Source of the DNA: Amphimedon queenslandica
Taxonomy: Eukaryota; Porifera; Demospongiae; Haplosclerida; Niphatidae
Direction of reading: 5' to 3'
NCBI RefSeq assembly: GCF_000090795.2
Contig: NW_003547048.1
Span: 1 to 26,759, forward strand
DNA: 26,759 bases
The position numbers and the translations under genes are program-made. The notes under the pieces were generated by a model. It was not told the origin of the DNA. It was given only the letters and a program-made list of their open reading frames with translations, and did no database searches. Positions 1 to 8,381 of this stretch are shown here, piece by piece (the stretch's first letter is position 1; each line of letters opens with the position of its first letter).

Positions 1-483
1 ATCAGTCATATCCAGATATGCTAGTCTTGTCCATGAATCTCCTCTTGAACCACACAGCATCTTCTCCATAATACAGTAAACATATTTAGTTCCATTATTA
101 GTTTTCAGTAGATATACACCAGAAGGACTGTTTGGTTGTTTGTTCTTAATCTCTTGACAAGAAGTAGGGATAGGAGAGAAGGAAGATGAGTCATTGTGTA
201 ACATGATAAGGTCTTCTACTAGTAGCAGTATATCATTGATAGCTCCAGCATTAGAGGTAGCAGTCTCCTTGATATGAGAGAGAGAAGAAATGATGCCATC
301 CATTTTCTGTTTTATTTCTTGAATATCTTGACCATTGTTAGAGGCATCAGTATTACTGGTATCACCACAGGTAGTACAGGCTGCAGCACAGGTACTGTTA
401 GCAGCATCAAATGTAAGAGAAAGATTAGAACTGCTGATAAACTGAGGGAGACAAGCAATAGCTAGTATAAGAAAAGAGAGCAT
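1..483 (-). CDS. Array copy A (partial): secreted coiled-coil/lectin-like protein, N-terminal part
   Basis: The start codon is at 483-481 and the frame stays open for 161 codons to the window edge, so the C-terminal part lies outside. The protein begins with a hydrophobic signal peptide (MLSLLILAIACLPQF) and a Cys-containing segment. A short stalk with IKQKMDGIISSLSHIKE-type heptads follows, then the start of the globular head (TSCQEIKN...SGVYLL, a YCIM version of the usual YCNM, WTRLAYLDMTD). Like copy B it lacks the 17-codon stalk segment found in copies C and E. It has one extra codon near YCIMEKMLCGS compared with B. Its flanks match copy B almost base for base, which indicates a recent tandem duplication of about 1.82 kb. 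Secretion is inferred from the signal peptide; the function is unknown. Confidence 0.8.
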   Translation of the reverse strand, partial: MLSFLILAIACLPQFISSSNLSLTFDAANSTCAAACTTCGDTSNTDASNNGQDIQEIKQKMDGIISSLSHIKETATSNAGAINDILLLVEDLIMLHNDSSSFSPIPTSCQEIKNKQPNSPSGVYLLKTNNGTKYVYCIMEKMLCGSRGDSWTRLAYLDMTD

Positions 484-528
484 TATTATCCTCTTTGTAA
501 TGATTGTTTAGTGTTTACTCCTCACTCC

Positions 529-565
529 TTTTATAATATTCAGAAGAGCCTGACTAATGACGTCA
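529..565 (-). promoter_or_regulatory. Copy A core promoter: TATA box plus CRE palindrome
   Basis: On the minus strand a TATAAAA box (535-529) lies 45 bp upstream of the ATG. A perfect palindromic CRE, TGACGTCA (558-565), lies 22 bp upstream of the TATA box. The same arrangement precedes copies B and C. CREB/ATF-type bZIP binding is inferred from the motif. Confidence 0.6.
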
Positions 566-1181
566 AGACATGATTTGCAAAGAACAGCGTATTTCACTAA
601 TATAATCAAATGTCCACATGATGTGTAACATATGCTTATTGCACTATACACACACACACACACACCATAATTATATACACCCATTATGATTAGCAATAAC
701 AATTATTGTTTTTTTGGTTAATGATTCATCCTGAACTTTACATAATTGTATACGTTCTACTTCTACTTTGGTACTATGAAATAAAGTGAACAGTACATAT
801 GCATACACATACATGTTCATGTACTGATGTATGTATATTGTGTACTGCAAATAAACAATAAACCAATCAGCCAATAATATTAATGAACTAAAATTAAAAT
901 TACCATATATTGTGATGCATGGAAGAGAATATGGGCTAATGAGCTGTTGATAAACAGATTGAAATGAGAAGAACATTTTTTCAAAATACAAACTGAACAA
1001 ATACCGTACCTAAAATACGTTGCCCAATGTTACATGCATTACTTAACAATTATTTTAAAATCAACTCAAAAATCAAAACAACTAATAACTATAACTACAA
1101 CTAGATCTAGTCTACTAGTCTATTAACTAACTACGCACAAACACAATATGTACTAAACTGTTCATCAATGTAATACTCTCA
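566..1181. other. Intergenic spacer A-B (type 1)
   Basis: No gene is seen here. It holds an (AC)n microsatellite at 648-665 and AT-rich DNA. It is nearly identical to the B-C spacer at 2389-2963, apart from small indels and a shorter AC run there, so it belongs to the duplicated unit. Confidence 0.7.
648..665. repeat. (AC)n microsatellite
   Basis: About nine AC units lie in the A-B spacer. The matching site in the B-C spacer (about 2468-2480) has only a short interrupted run, so the tract changed length after duplication. Confidence 0.85.
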
Positions 1182-2306
1182 TCATTTGACATACAACTCA
1201 TAAAAGCTAACAGAGACATCTTCATTATCAGTCTGTTGATCAGCACACACCCTCAGCTCAAGGTAGTCAGTAGTGGTAGTACCAAGTACTTTATTGAACC
1301 ATGGAAGACTAGGACGAGATGTACAACAATTACCTTCAAGAATACCACATCCTTTACCATCCCACAATGGATCAGATGTATAGAGTACGGATTGAACTGA
1401 ATTATTAGTCGAAGGATTACCAGATTCACAGAAGTAGTCATTACCAATGAAAGACTGAAGAGTTGAGTTTTGAGTACTACCTTGAGAGCAAGGACAATTG
1501 TTAGTACCAGCATTAGTAGTAGGATAATAACTAGCTTCACTTAAACCAGCCATTAGTGTCCAGACATGTTGACGAGGAGATCCACGAGTGATACTAACAC
1601 CATCAACATAATGAGAATTAATATCATTGTGACCTAGACTAGGATAAACTGCATCAGTTGAAGCATATTGATATCCCACAACTCTACCACACACTTGAGA
1701 GTAACTGATACCATTAGATGGAAACTGAACTGATACACAACTGCCTACACTTGATATTGCTCTACCACAAACTCTAACTCCTCCTGACTGGTACAGCCTA
1801 AACCCAGGAGGACAGTTCTCTGTAGCATCAGTCATATCCAGATATGCTAGTCTTGTCCATGATTCCCCTCCTGAACCACACAGCTCCCCCACATTACAGT
1901 AAGTATATTTAGTTCCATCATTAGTTGCCAGTAGATATACACCAGAAGGACTGTTTGGCTGTTTGTTCTTAATCTCTTGACAAGAAGTAGGGATAGGAGA
2001 GAAGGAAGATGAGTCATTGTGTAACATGATAAGGTCTTCTACTAGTAGCAGTATATCATTGATAGCTCCAGCATTAGAGGTAGCAGTCTCCTTGATATGA
2101 GACAGAGAAGAAATGATACCATCCATTTTCTGCTTTATTTCTTGAATATCTTGACCATTGTTAGAGGCATCAGTATTACTGGTATCACTGCAGGTAGTAC
2201 AGGCTGCAGTACAGGTGCTGTTAGCAGCATCAAATGTAAGAGAAAGATTAGAACTACTGATAAACTGAGGGAGACAAGCAATAGCTAGTATAAGAAGAGA
2301 GAGCAT
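1182..2306 (-). CDS. Array copy B: secreted coiled-coil/fibrinogen-lectin-like protein, 374 aa
   Basis: This is a single uninterrupted reading frame from ATG 2306 to a stop at 1184-1182. A signal peptide (residues 1 to about 19) is followed by a Cys-rich, N-glycosylatable segment (ANSTCTAACTTCSD) and a stalk with heptad character (about 50-105). The head starts like the first subdomain of fibrinogen-related domains: CQEIKN..SGVYLL...YCN, then WTRLAYLDMTDATENCP. Further Cys motifs follow: GGVRVCGR, NCPCSQ, NDYFCESGNP, LWDGKGCG, NCCTSRPSLPWF and a C-terminal YLELRVCAD...FYELYVK. The head resembles no bacterial family I know. A fibrinogen/lectin-like recognition role is inference. It lacks the 17-codon stalk block of C and E, and its variable loops read PSLGHND and PTTNAGTN. 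Confidence 0.88.
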   Translation of the reverse strand: MLSLLILAIACLPQFISSSNLSLTFDAANSTCTAACTTCSDTSNTDASNNGQDIQEIKQKMDGIISSLSHIKETATSNAGAINDILLLVEDLIMLHNDSSSFSPIPTSCQEIKNKQPNSPSGVYLLATNDGTKYTYCNVGELCGSGGESWTRLAYLDMTDATENCPPGFRLYQSGGVRVCGRAISSVGSCVSVQFPSNGISYSQVCGRVVGYQYASTDAVYPSLGHNDINSHYVDGVSITRGSPRQHVWTLMAGLSEASYYPTTNAGTNNCPCSQGSTQNSTLQSFIGNDYFCESGNPSTNNSVQSVLYTSDPLWDGKGCGILEGNCCTSRPSLPWFNKVLGTTTTDYLELRVCADQQTDNEDVSVSFYELYVK

Positions 2307-2351
2307 TATTATCCTCTTTGTAATGATTGTTTACTGTTTACTCCTCACTCC

Positions 2352-2388
2352 TTTTATAATATTAAGAAGAGCCTGACTAATGACGTCA
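2352..2388 (-). promoter_or_regulatory. Copy B core promoter: TATA box plus CRE palindrome
   Basis: TATAAAA lies on the minus strand at 2358-2352 and TGACGTCA at 2381-2388, with the same spacing to each other and to the ATG (2306) as in copy A. The conserved sequence also covers the short inferred 5' leader ending just before ATG. Confidence 0.6.
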
Positions 2389-2963
2389 AGACATGATTTG
2401 CAAAGAACAGCGTATTTCACTAATATAATCAAGTGTCCACATGATGAGTAACATATGCTTATTGCACTATACACACACTCACCATAATTATATACACCCA
2501 TTATGATTAGCAATAGCAATTATTGTTAATGACTCATCTTGAACTTTACATAATTGTATACGTTCTACTTTGGTAGTACTATGAAATAAAGTGAACTATA
2601 TGCATGTACTGATGTACATATATTGTGTACTGCAAATAAACAACAAACCAATCAGCCCATATTAATGAATTGAAATTATAATTACCAATTATTATGATGC
2701 GTGGAAGAGAATATGGGCTAATGAGCTGTTGATAAACAGATTGAAATGAGAAGAACACTTTTTCAAAATACAAACTAAACAAATACCGTACCTAAAATAC
2801 GTTGCCCAATGTTACATGCATTACTTAACAATTATTTTAAAATCAACTCAAAAATCAAAACAACTAATAACTATAACTACAACTAGATCTAGTCTACTAG
2901 TCTATTAACTAACTACGCACAAACACAATATGTACTAAACTGTTCATCAATGTAATATTCTCA
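2389..2963. other. Intergenic spacer B-C (type 1)
   Basis: This is a close copy of the 566-1181 spacer, and no gene is seen. The part next to the stop codon of copy C (about 2800-2963) is nearly identical to the matching part next to copy B. Confidence 0.65.
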
Positions 2964-4139
2964 TCATTTGACATACAACTCATAAAAGCTAACAGAGACA
3001 TCTTCATTATCAGTCTGTTGATCAGCACACACCCTCAGCTCAAGGTAGTCAGTAGTGGTAGTACCAAGTACATTATTGAACCATGGAAGACTAGGACGAG
3101 ATGTACAACAATTACTTTCAAGGATACCACATCCTTTACCATCCCACAATGGATCAGATGTATAGAGTACGGATTGAACTGAATTATTAGTTGAAGGATT
3201 ACCAGATTCACAGAAGTAGTCATTACCAATGAATGACTGAAGAGTTGAGTTTTGAGTACTACCTTGAGAACAAGGACAATTGGTAGCACCATCATTATCT
3301 TGAAGATAGTAACTAGCTTCACTAAAACCAGCCATTAGTGTCCAGACATGTTGACGAGGAGATCCACGAGTGATACTAATACCATCAACATAATGAGAAT
3401 TAATATCATTGTGACCTAGACCAGGATAAACTGCATCAGTTGAAGCATATTGATATCCCACTACTCTACCACACACTTGAGAGTAACTGATACCATTAGA
3501 TGGGAACTGAACTGATACACAACTGCCTACACTTGATATTGCTCTACCACAAACTCTAACTCCTCCTGACTGGTACAGTCTAAACCCAGAAGGACAGTTC
3601 TCTGTAGCATCAGTCATATCCAGATATGCTAGTCTTGTCCATGATTCCCCTCCTGAACCACACAGCTCCCCCATATTACAGTAAGTATATTTAGTTCCAT
3701 CATTAGTTGCCAGTAGATATACACCAGAAGGACTGTTTGGTTGTTTGTTCTTAATCTCTTGACAAGAAGTAGGGATAGGAAAGAAGGAAGATGAGTCATT
3801 GTGTAACATGATAAGGTATTCTACTAGTAGCAGTATATCATTGATAGCTCCAGCATTAGAGGTAGCAGTCTCCTTGATATGAGAGAGAGAAGAAATGATA
3901 CCGTCCATTTTCTGTTTTATTTCTTGAATATCTTGACCATTATTCCTTGTAGTATTGAGTAGTTCATTCAGTAGCTCATCATCACTGTTGTATTGACTGG
4001 TATCAGTATTACTGGTATCACTGCAGGTAGTACAGGCTGCAGTACAGGTACTGTTAGCAGCATCAAATGTAAGAGCAAGATTAGAACTACTGATAAACTG
4101 AGGGAGACAAGCAATAGCTAGTATAAGAAGAGAGAGCAT
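2964..4139 (-). CDS. Array copy C: secreted coiled-coil/fibrinogen-lectin-like protein, 391 aa
   Basis: This is a single reading frame from ATG 4139 to a stop at 2966-2964. It has the same plan as copy B: signal peptide, Cys-rich segment, stalk, then the Cys-rich head. A 17-residue insert in the stalk (around QYNSDDELLNELLNTTR, residues about 48-65) accounts exactly for the length difference from B. The head is almost identical to that of B, except for a changed cluster just before NCPCSQ (ASYYLQDNDGAT, against ASYYPTTNAGTN in B). Extracellular location is inferred from the signal peptide and the even spread of cysteines. The intronless form contrasts with the intron-dense genes downstream. 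Confidence 0.88.
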   Translation of the reverse strand: MLSLLILAIACLPQFISSSNLALTFDAANSTCTAACTTCSDTSNTDTSQYNSDDELLNELLNTTRNNGQDIQEIKQKMDGIISSLSHIKETATSNAGAINDILLLVEYLIMLHNDSSSFFPIPTSCQEIKNKQPNSPSGVYLLATNDGTKYTYCNMGELCGSGGESWTRLAYLDMTDATENCPSGFRLYQSGGVRVCGRAISSVGSCVSVQFPSNGISYSQVCGRVVGYQYASTDAVYPGLGHNDINSHYVDGISITRGSPRQHVWTLMAGFSEASYYLQDNDGATNCPCSQGSTQNSTLQSFIGNDYFCESGNPSTNNSVQSVLYTSDPLWDGKGCGILESNCCTSRPSLPWFNNVLGTTTTDYLELRVCADQQTDNEDVSVSFYELYVK

Positions 4140-4184
4140 TATTATCCTCTTTGTAATGATTGTTTACTGTTTACTCCTCACTCC

Positions 4185-4221
4185 TTTTATAATATTCAGA
4201 AGAGCCTGACTAATGACGTCA
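4185..4221 (-). promoter_or_regulatory. Copy C core promoter: TATA box plus CRE palindrome
   Basis: TATAAAA is at 4191-4185 on the minus strand and TGACGTCA at 4214-4221. Beyond the CRE the upstream DNA switches to a second type (GTCATGATGCTGTATGCAAT) that is shared with copy E and the 7.7-kb relic, not with A and B. Confidence 0.6.
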
Positions 4222-4369
4222 GTCATGATGCTGTATGCAATGGGAAACATTTAAAGAACGTACTCTAGTCTAGTAACTCATCAACCAAAAATGTGCAGGT
4301 GTTTTAGTAGTAGACTAGTACTAATAATCTGCATACCTTCTGTTCAAGTACAAGTAATTGAAATACCAT
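4222..4369. other. Type-2 upstream spacer of copy C
   Basis: This stretch matches the DNA upstream of copy E and of the relic near 7.75 kb (shared run ATTTAAAGAACGTACTCTAG). No gene is seen. Confidence 0.5.
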
Positions 4370-4482
4370 TAAATTTCAATTATTATTTTCAAATCAACTC
4401 AAGAATAAACCTAACTATTAAAAACTAACTACCCACACACTATCTATCAATCATAAAAACTAACAGGAACATCTTGATTATC
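4370..4482 (-). pseudogene. Collapsed relic of an array copy (3' flank and last codons only)
   Basis: The DNA first matches the 3' flank of the array genes (AATTATTATTTTCAAATCAA-type stretch). It then shows CACACTATCTATCA joined directly to ATCATAAAAACTAACAGGAA, which in copy E encodes the last residues before the C-terminus. About 35 bp between those blocks, including the stop codon, are missing, and everything upstream of the last codons is absent. This is best read as the scar of a deleted copy between C and D. Confidence 0.55.
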
Positions 4483-4945
4483 AGGAACGTAAAAAATTTA
4501 ATAAGCTAACAACTAATTTCTTTTTTGGTTAGCTACAATTACATATCCTTAAAAACAAGGTGGTTTTTTATTTTGGCCATTGACATCTCTCATTTTATAA
4601 AGTGATGTCATTAGACATGACATCAGTTCTATATGTGCAGAAGTAGATTCTAAAAAAGAACATCAACTTGACACAATTATAACTATTGTTATTTAAATAT
4701 ATAGAATAGCTTGAGTAATGATAATGTAGATATGATGACAGTTAAATATTTAAGACTGTACCCTATATAGACTAGAGGCTCATCTATTGATGTGAGCAGC
4801 AACACCAACAAAAACATGACAGTAACAGAGTACATGTAACTAACAGTAACTATCCACACACACACACACACACGCACACACACGCACACACACACACACA
4901 CATACACACACACTATCTATCAAACTGTTCATTAGTATATTCTCA
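4483..4945. other. Spacer with long AC-type microsatellite
   Basis: No gene is seen. The stretch is AT-rich and carries an interrupted (CA)n tract at 4855-4913. The minus-strand frame rich in Val and Cys across this tract is only the translation of the repeat. Confidence 0.6.
4855..4913. repeat. (CA)n microsatellite with G and T interruptions
   Basis: About 59 bp of CA dinucleotides with occasional CG and TA units, just 3' of pseudogene D. Confidence 0.9.
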
Positions 4946-5792
4946 TCATTTGACGTACAACATCTTCATCAATAGTATGTTGATCTCCACACACCCTCAG
5001 CTCAAGGTAGTCAGTAGTGGTAGTGTTTAGTACCTTATTGAACCATCAAAGACCAGGACGAGACGCACAACAATTACCTTCAAGAATACCATACCCTTTA
5101 CCATCCCACAATGGGCCAGATGTATAGAGTATGTATTGACCTGTACCACCAGGAGCAGGATTACCAGATTCACAGAAGTAGTCATTACCAATGAAAGACT
5201 AAAGAGTTGAGTTTTGAATACCATTTTGATAACAAGGACAATTGCAAATGCTACAGCATTTTAAAATACTGCAGCCATTAGTGTCCAGACATGTTGACGA
5301 GGAAACCCTTGAGTGATACTAACACCATCAACATAACAAGAATTAATATCATTATGACATTCAGTGCCACCAATAGTAGGATTCGCTGCATCAGTTGTAG
5401 CATACTGATATCCCACTACTCTACCACACACTTGAGAGTAACTGATACCATTAGATGGAAACTGAACTGATACACAACTGCCTCCACTTGATGCTGTTCT
5501 ACCATAAGCTCTAACTCCTCCTGACTGGTACAGTCTAAACCCAGAAGGACAGTTCACTGTAGCATCTGTCATATTCAAATATGCTAGTCTTGTCCATTCT
5601 ACTGAACCACAGTACATCTCCTCCATGCATATTACAGTAAATGTTCTTTGTTCCTTCTTTAGTTACAATGCTATATTCTTTGAAATACTTTCTGGCCAGT
5701 GCTTCTTCATTAGGCTTGCAGGAATATGATTGTTGAGCTAACGTAGCACTACTGGTTGAACTGATAATGAACACAATAGTACAGAGTAGCAT
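4946..5792 (-). pseudogene. Array copy D: degenerate copy
   Basis: Homology to the array head runs the whole length but the frame is broken several times. An N-terminal piece (5792-5535; MLLCTIVFIISSTS signal-like start) has no stalk and differs from the other copies. Near 5620 one extra base after YCNM shifts the frame. The next frame (WTRLAYLNMTDATVNCPSGF to WTLMAAVF) ends at a stop near 5261. Farther on, two in-frame stops replace Gln and Pro codons (TL*SF near 5200 and GL*WF near 5045). About 18-20 bp are deleted before the old stop. One conserved Cys has become Tyr (GGVRAYGR). The upstream region keeps only a decayed promoter (GACTAATGACAACAG in place of the CRE). Confidence 0.75.
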
Positions 5793-6252
5793 CTGATGTG
5801 ATATACTATTCCTTGATTCTATAAAGGATCTAGACTAATGACAACAGAATGATGTAATGCATGTTCATGAGTAATATATAGCAGTAGCCAAGAATATCAA
5901 TTAGCACTATACATTTCAAATTATGCAGCTTCAAAGTTTCCTTCACATTATTTTTGCAAAGAAAGGTCTTTAGCATAATGTTGAAATTATAATTGAGATT
6001 ATGAGCTGTTTTATTAACACACTGAAATAAGAATATTGAAACTTTTCAGACAATATAGACAGAATTACCCAGCTAACTGAAACGCCCTGACCTGTATTGC
6101 ATTATGTATTACTTTCAAATTATTTTCGAAAAAATCAACTACTCAAAAATAGAAAAAAAAACTAACAACTCACTACAACTAGTCTACTGTTATACTAACT
6201 AACTACACACACACACACACTATCTATCAAACTGTTCATCAGTATATTCTCA
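5793..6252. other. Spacer D-E
   Basis: No gene is seen. It contains the decayed promoter of copy D near 5800-5850 and an (AC)n tract at about 6205-6223. The end nearest copy E matches the usual 3' flank of the array. Confidence 0.55.
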
Positions 6253-7464
6253 TCATTTGACGTACAAATCATAAAAACTAACAGGAACATCTTGATTATC
6301 TGTATTTTCATCTCCACACACCCTTAGCTCAAGGTAGTCAGTAGTAGTAGTGTTTAGTACCTTACTGAACCATGGAAGACTAGGACGAGATGTACAACAA
6401 TTACCTTCAAAGCCACCACATCCTTTACCATCCCACAATGGATCAGATGTATAGAGTATGGATTGAAATGTACCATCAGTAGAAGGATTACCAGATTCAC
6501 AGAAGTAGTCATTACCAACGAAAGACTGAAGAGTTGAGTTTTGAGGACTACTTTGAGAACAAGGACAATTGTAACGATAGTCATTAGTAAGCACAAAATC
6601 ACTGGACTCAAGTAGTCCAGCAATTAATGTCCAGACATGTTGACGAGGAGACCCACGAGTGATACTAACACCATCAACATAATAAGAATTAATATCATTG
6701 TGGTGTGGTTCAATGACACTACCATATGCTCCACGAGCATAATTTCCTGGATAAACTGCATCAGGTGAAGCATACTGATATCCAACTACTCTACCACACA
6801 CTCGAGAGTAACTGATACCATTAGATGGAAGCTGAACTGATACACAACTGCCTTCAGTTGATGTTGATCTACCACAAGCTCTAACTCCTCCTGACTGGTA
6901 CAGTCTAAACCCAGAAGGACAGTTCACTGTAGCATCAGTCATATCCAGATATGCTAGTCTTGTCCATCCTCCTCCTGAACCACAAAGCTCCTCCATATTA
7001 CAGTAAACACTTTGAGTTTGATTATTAGCAGTTTTCAATAGGTATACACCAGAAGGACTGTTTGGTTGTTTGTCTTTAATCTCTTTACAAGAAGTAGGGA
7101 TAGGAGAGAAGGAAGATGAGTCATTGTGTAACATGATAAGGTCTTCTACTAGTAGCAGTATATCATTGATAGCTCCAGCATTAGAGGTAGCAGTCTCCTT
7201 GATATGAGAGAGAGAAGAAATGATACCATCCATTTTTTGTTTTATTTCTTGAATATCTTGACCATTATTCCTCGTAGTATTGAGTAGTTCATTCAATAGC
7301 TCATCATCAGTGTTGTATTGATTGGTATCAGTATTACTGGTATCACTGCAGGTAGAGCAGGCTGCAGTACAGGTACTGTTGGCAGCATCAAATGTAAGAG
7401 CAAGGTTAGAACTACTGATAAACTGAGGGAGACAAGCAATAGTTAGTATAAGAAGAGAGAGCAT
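6253..7464 (-). CDS. Array copy E: secreted coiled-coil/fibrinogen-lectin-like protein, 403 aa
   Basis: This is a single reading frame from ATG 7464 to a stop at 6255-6253, and it is the longest copy. The N-terminal half (signal peptide, Cys-rich segment, stalk with the 17-residue block) is nearly identical to copy C. The head is clearly more diverged: CKEIKDKQ, YCNMEELCGSGGGWTRLAY, GRSTSTEGSCVSV. A loop is lengthened by about a dozen residues (YPGNYARGAYGSVIEPHHND, against YPGLGHND in C), and the segment before NCPCSQ is unrelated (ESSDFVLTNDYRY). The Cys pattern and the C-terminal YLELRVCGD...FYDLYVK are kept. The contrast between conserved stalk and diverged head suggests domain-specific change or gene conversion of the 5' half. 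Confidence 0.88.
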   Translation of the reverse strand: MLSLLILTIACLPQFISSSNLALTFDAANSTCTAACSTCSDTSNTDTNQYNTDDELLNELLNTTRNNGQDIQEIKQKMDGIISSLSHIKETATSNAGAINDILLLVEDLIMLHNDSSSFSPIPTSCKEIKDKQPNSPSGVYLLKTANNQTQSVYCNMEELCGSGGGWTRLAYLDMTDATVNCPSGFRLYQSGGVRACGRSTSTEGSCVSVQLPSNGISYSRVCGRVVGYQYASPDAVYPGNYARGAYGSVIEPHHNDINSYYVDGVSITRGSPRQHVWTLIAGLLESSDFVLTNDYRYNCPCSQSSPQNSTLQSFVGNDYFCESGNPSTDGTFQSILYTSDPLWDGKGCGGFEGNCCTSRPSLPWFSKVLNTTTTDYLELRVCGDENTDNQDVPVSFYDLYVK

Positions 7465-7509
7465 TATTATCCTCTTTGTAATGATTATTTACTGTTTACT
7501 CCTCACTCT

Positions 7510-7546
7510 TTTTATAATATTCAGAAGAGCCTGACTAATGACATCA
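7510..7546 (-). promoter_or_regulatory. Copy E core promoter: TATA box with mutated CRE
   Basis: TATAAAA is at 7516-7510 on the minus strand. The CRE site reads TGACATCA (7539-7546), one base off the palindrome present at A, B and C, so this copy may be regulated differently. Confidence 0.5.
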
Positions 7547-7679
7547 GACATGATGCTGTATGCAATGGGAAAAATTTAAAGAGCGTACTCTAGTTCCGTT
7601 TTGCTAATTTAATGAAGAGTACGCATAATTTACTGGAATGTGTACATTGATATAGATGCTATAGTGGTATATTCCACTT

Positions 7680-7900
7680 CAGGAGTACTTGCATATATTT
7701 AGAAGAGCCTGACTAATGACGTCACTCACGTCAGCAGGTAATGTCAAACATTTAAAGAACGTACTCTAGTGTCGCTTGTCAACCAAAAATGTGTAGTAAG
7801 TAGTAACACTAACACCATCAATTTGCATACCTCCCACAAAGAACATATTGTAATATCATACATTAATTTACTCATCATTTGACATACAACCCATAACTAA
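7680..7900 (-). pseudogene. Collapsed relic of an array copy (promoter joined to 3' end)
   Basis: At 7701-7790 the array upstream module recurs: AGAAGAGCCTGACTAATGAC, an intact TGACGTCA at 7717-7724, then CATTTAAAGAACGTACTCTA. Shortly after, at 7871-7896, comes the 3' end signature CTCATCATTTGACATACAAC. No body of a gene lies between, so this copy seems to have lost nearly all coding DNA. Confidence 0.5.
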
Positions 7901-8193
7901 TGGCCAAGCATGCAGAGTCACTATGACTCCATGACCATTACTTAGCTAGCAAACAAGCTAAAATCTTTGCGTCCATTATACCATTGTTCGTGTATAGAAA
8001 AGGTATTACAAGTAAAGACAAGTTTATTAGCTTTAACTGGTAGTCACAAACATTTGTACTCATAAATATTACCCTTTCAAGGAAATTCAGTAGAAATATT
8101 GGACCCCCCAAAAATGACCAACTATATGTATATGGTACTGTTACTTCTGCATCCATGGGCATGCAAACCACCAAAATAGCAGAGGAAATTATA
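7901..8193. other. Spacer without recognised gene
   Basis: A minus-strand frame at 7938-8174 shows no recognisable domain. It could contain a downstream exon of the ankyrin gene that starts at 8855, but I cannot place one. Confidence 0.4.
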
Positions 8194-8349
8194 CAGTCAA
8201 ACCAGCTATTGCAGACACTCTAAATAGGACACTTAATTCTTTAATGAGGGCAGGTAGTATCAGTACCAATGCAATATGACTGTGTATTAATGAGCCCAGT
8301 ATTATTGGGTCCCAACTCCCAATGTGTCTGGAATAGACAGGTTTGACTG
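8194..8349. mobile_element. MITE-like element, 156 bp, TA target duplication
   Basis: Terminal inverted repeats begin CAGTCAAACC and extend imperfectly for about 30 bp (CTATT..AGACAC on both sides). TA flanks both ends (8192-8193 and 8350-8351). No coding capacity is seen. The TA duplication suggests mobilisation by a Tc1/mariner-type transposase (inference). Confidence 0.75.
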
Positions 8350-8381
8350 TAGCTATCAAGTATACATGATACATCACTAGT

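Noticed and set aside
671..1000. Minus-strand frame of 109 codons in the A-B spacer
   Set aside because: The duplicate spacer at 2520-2800 breaks this frame with indels, so it is not conserved as protein.
4689..4913. Minus-strand frame rich in Val/Cys
   Set aside because: It is the translation of the (CA)n microsatellite, with no start context or homology.
1..7900. CRISPR array or phage-type repeat cassette
   Set aside because: The repeats are whole genes with promoters in a eukaryotic setting; there are no short regularly spaced repeats.
7938..8174. Minus-strand frame of 78 codons
   Set aside because: No domain and no conserved features; a downstream exon of the ankyrin gene cannot be excluded but is not supported.
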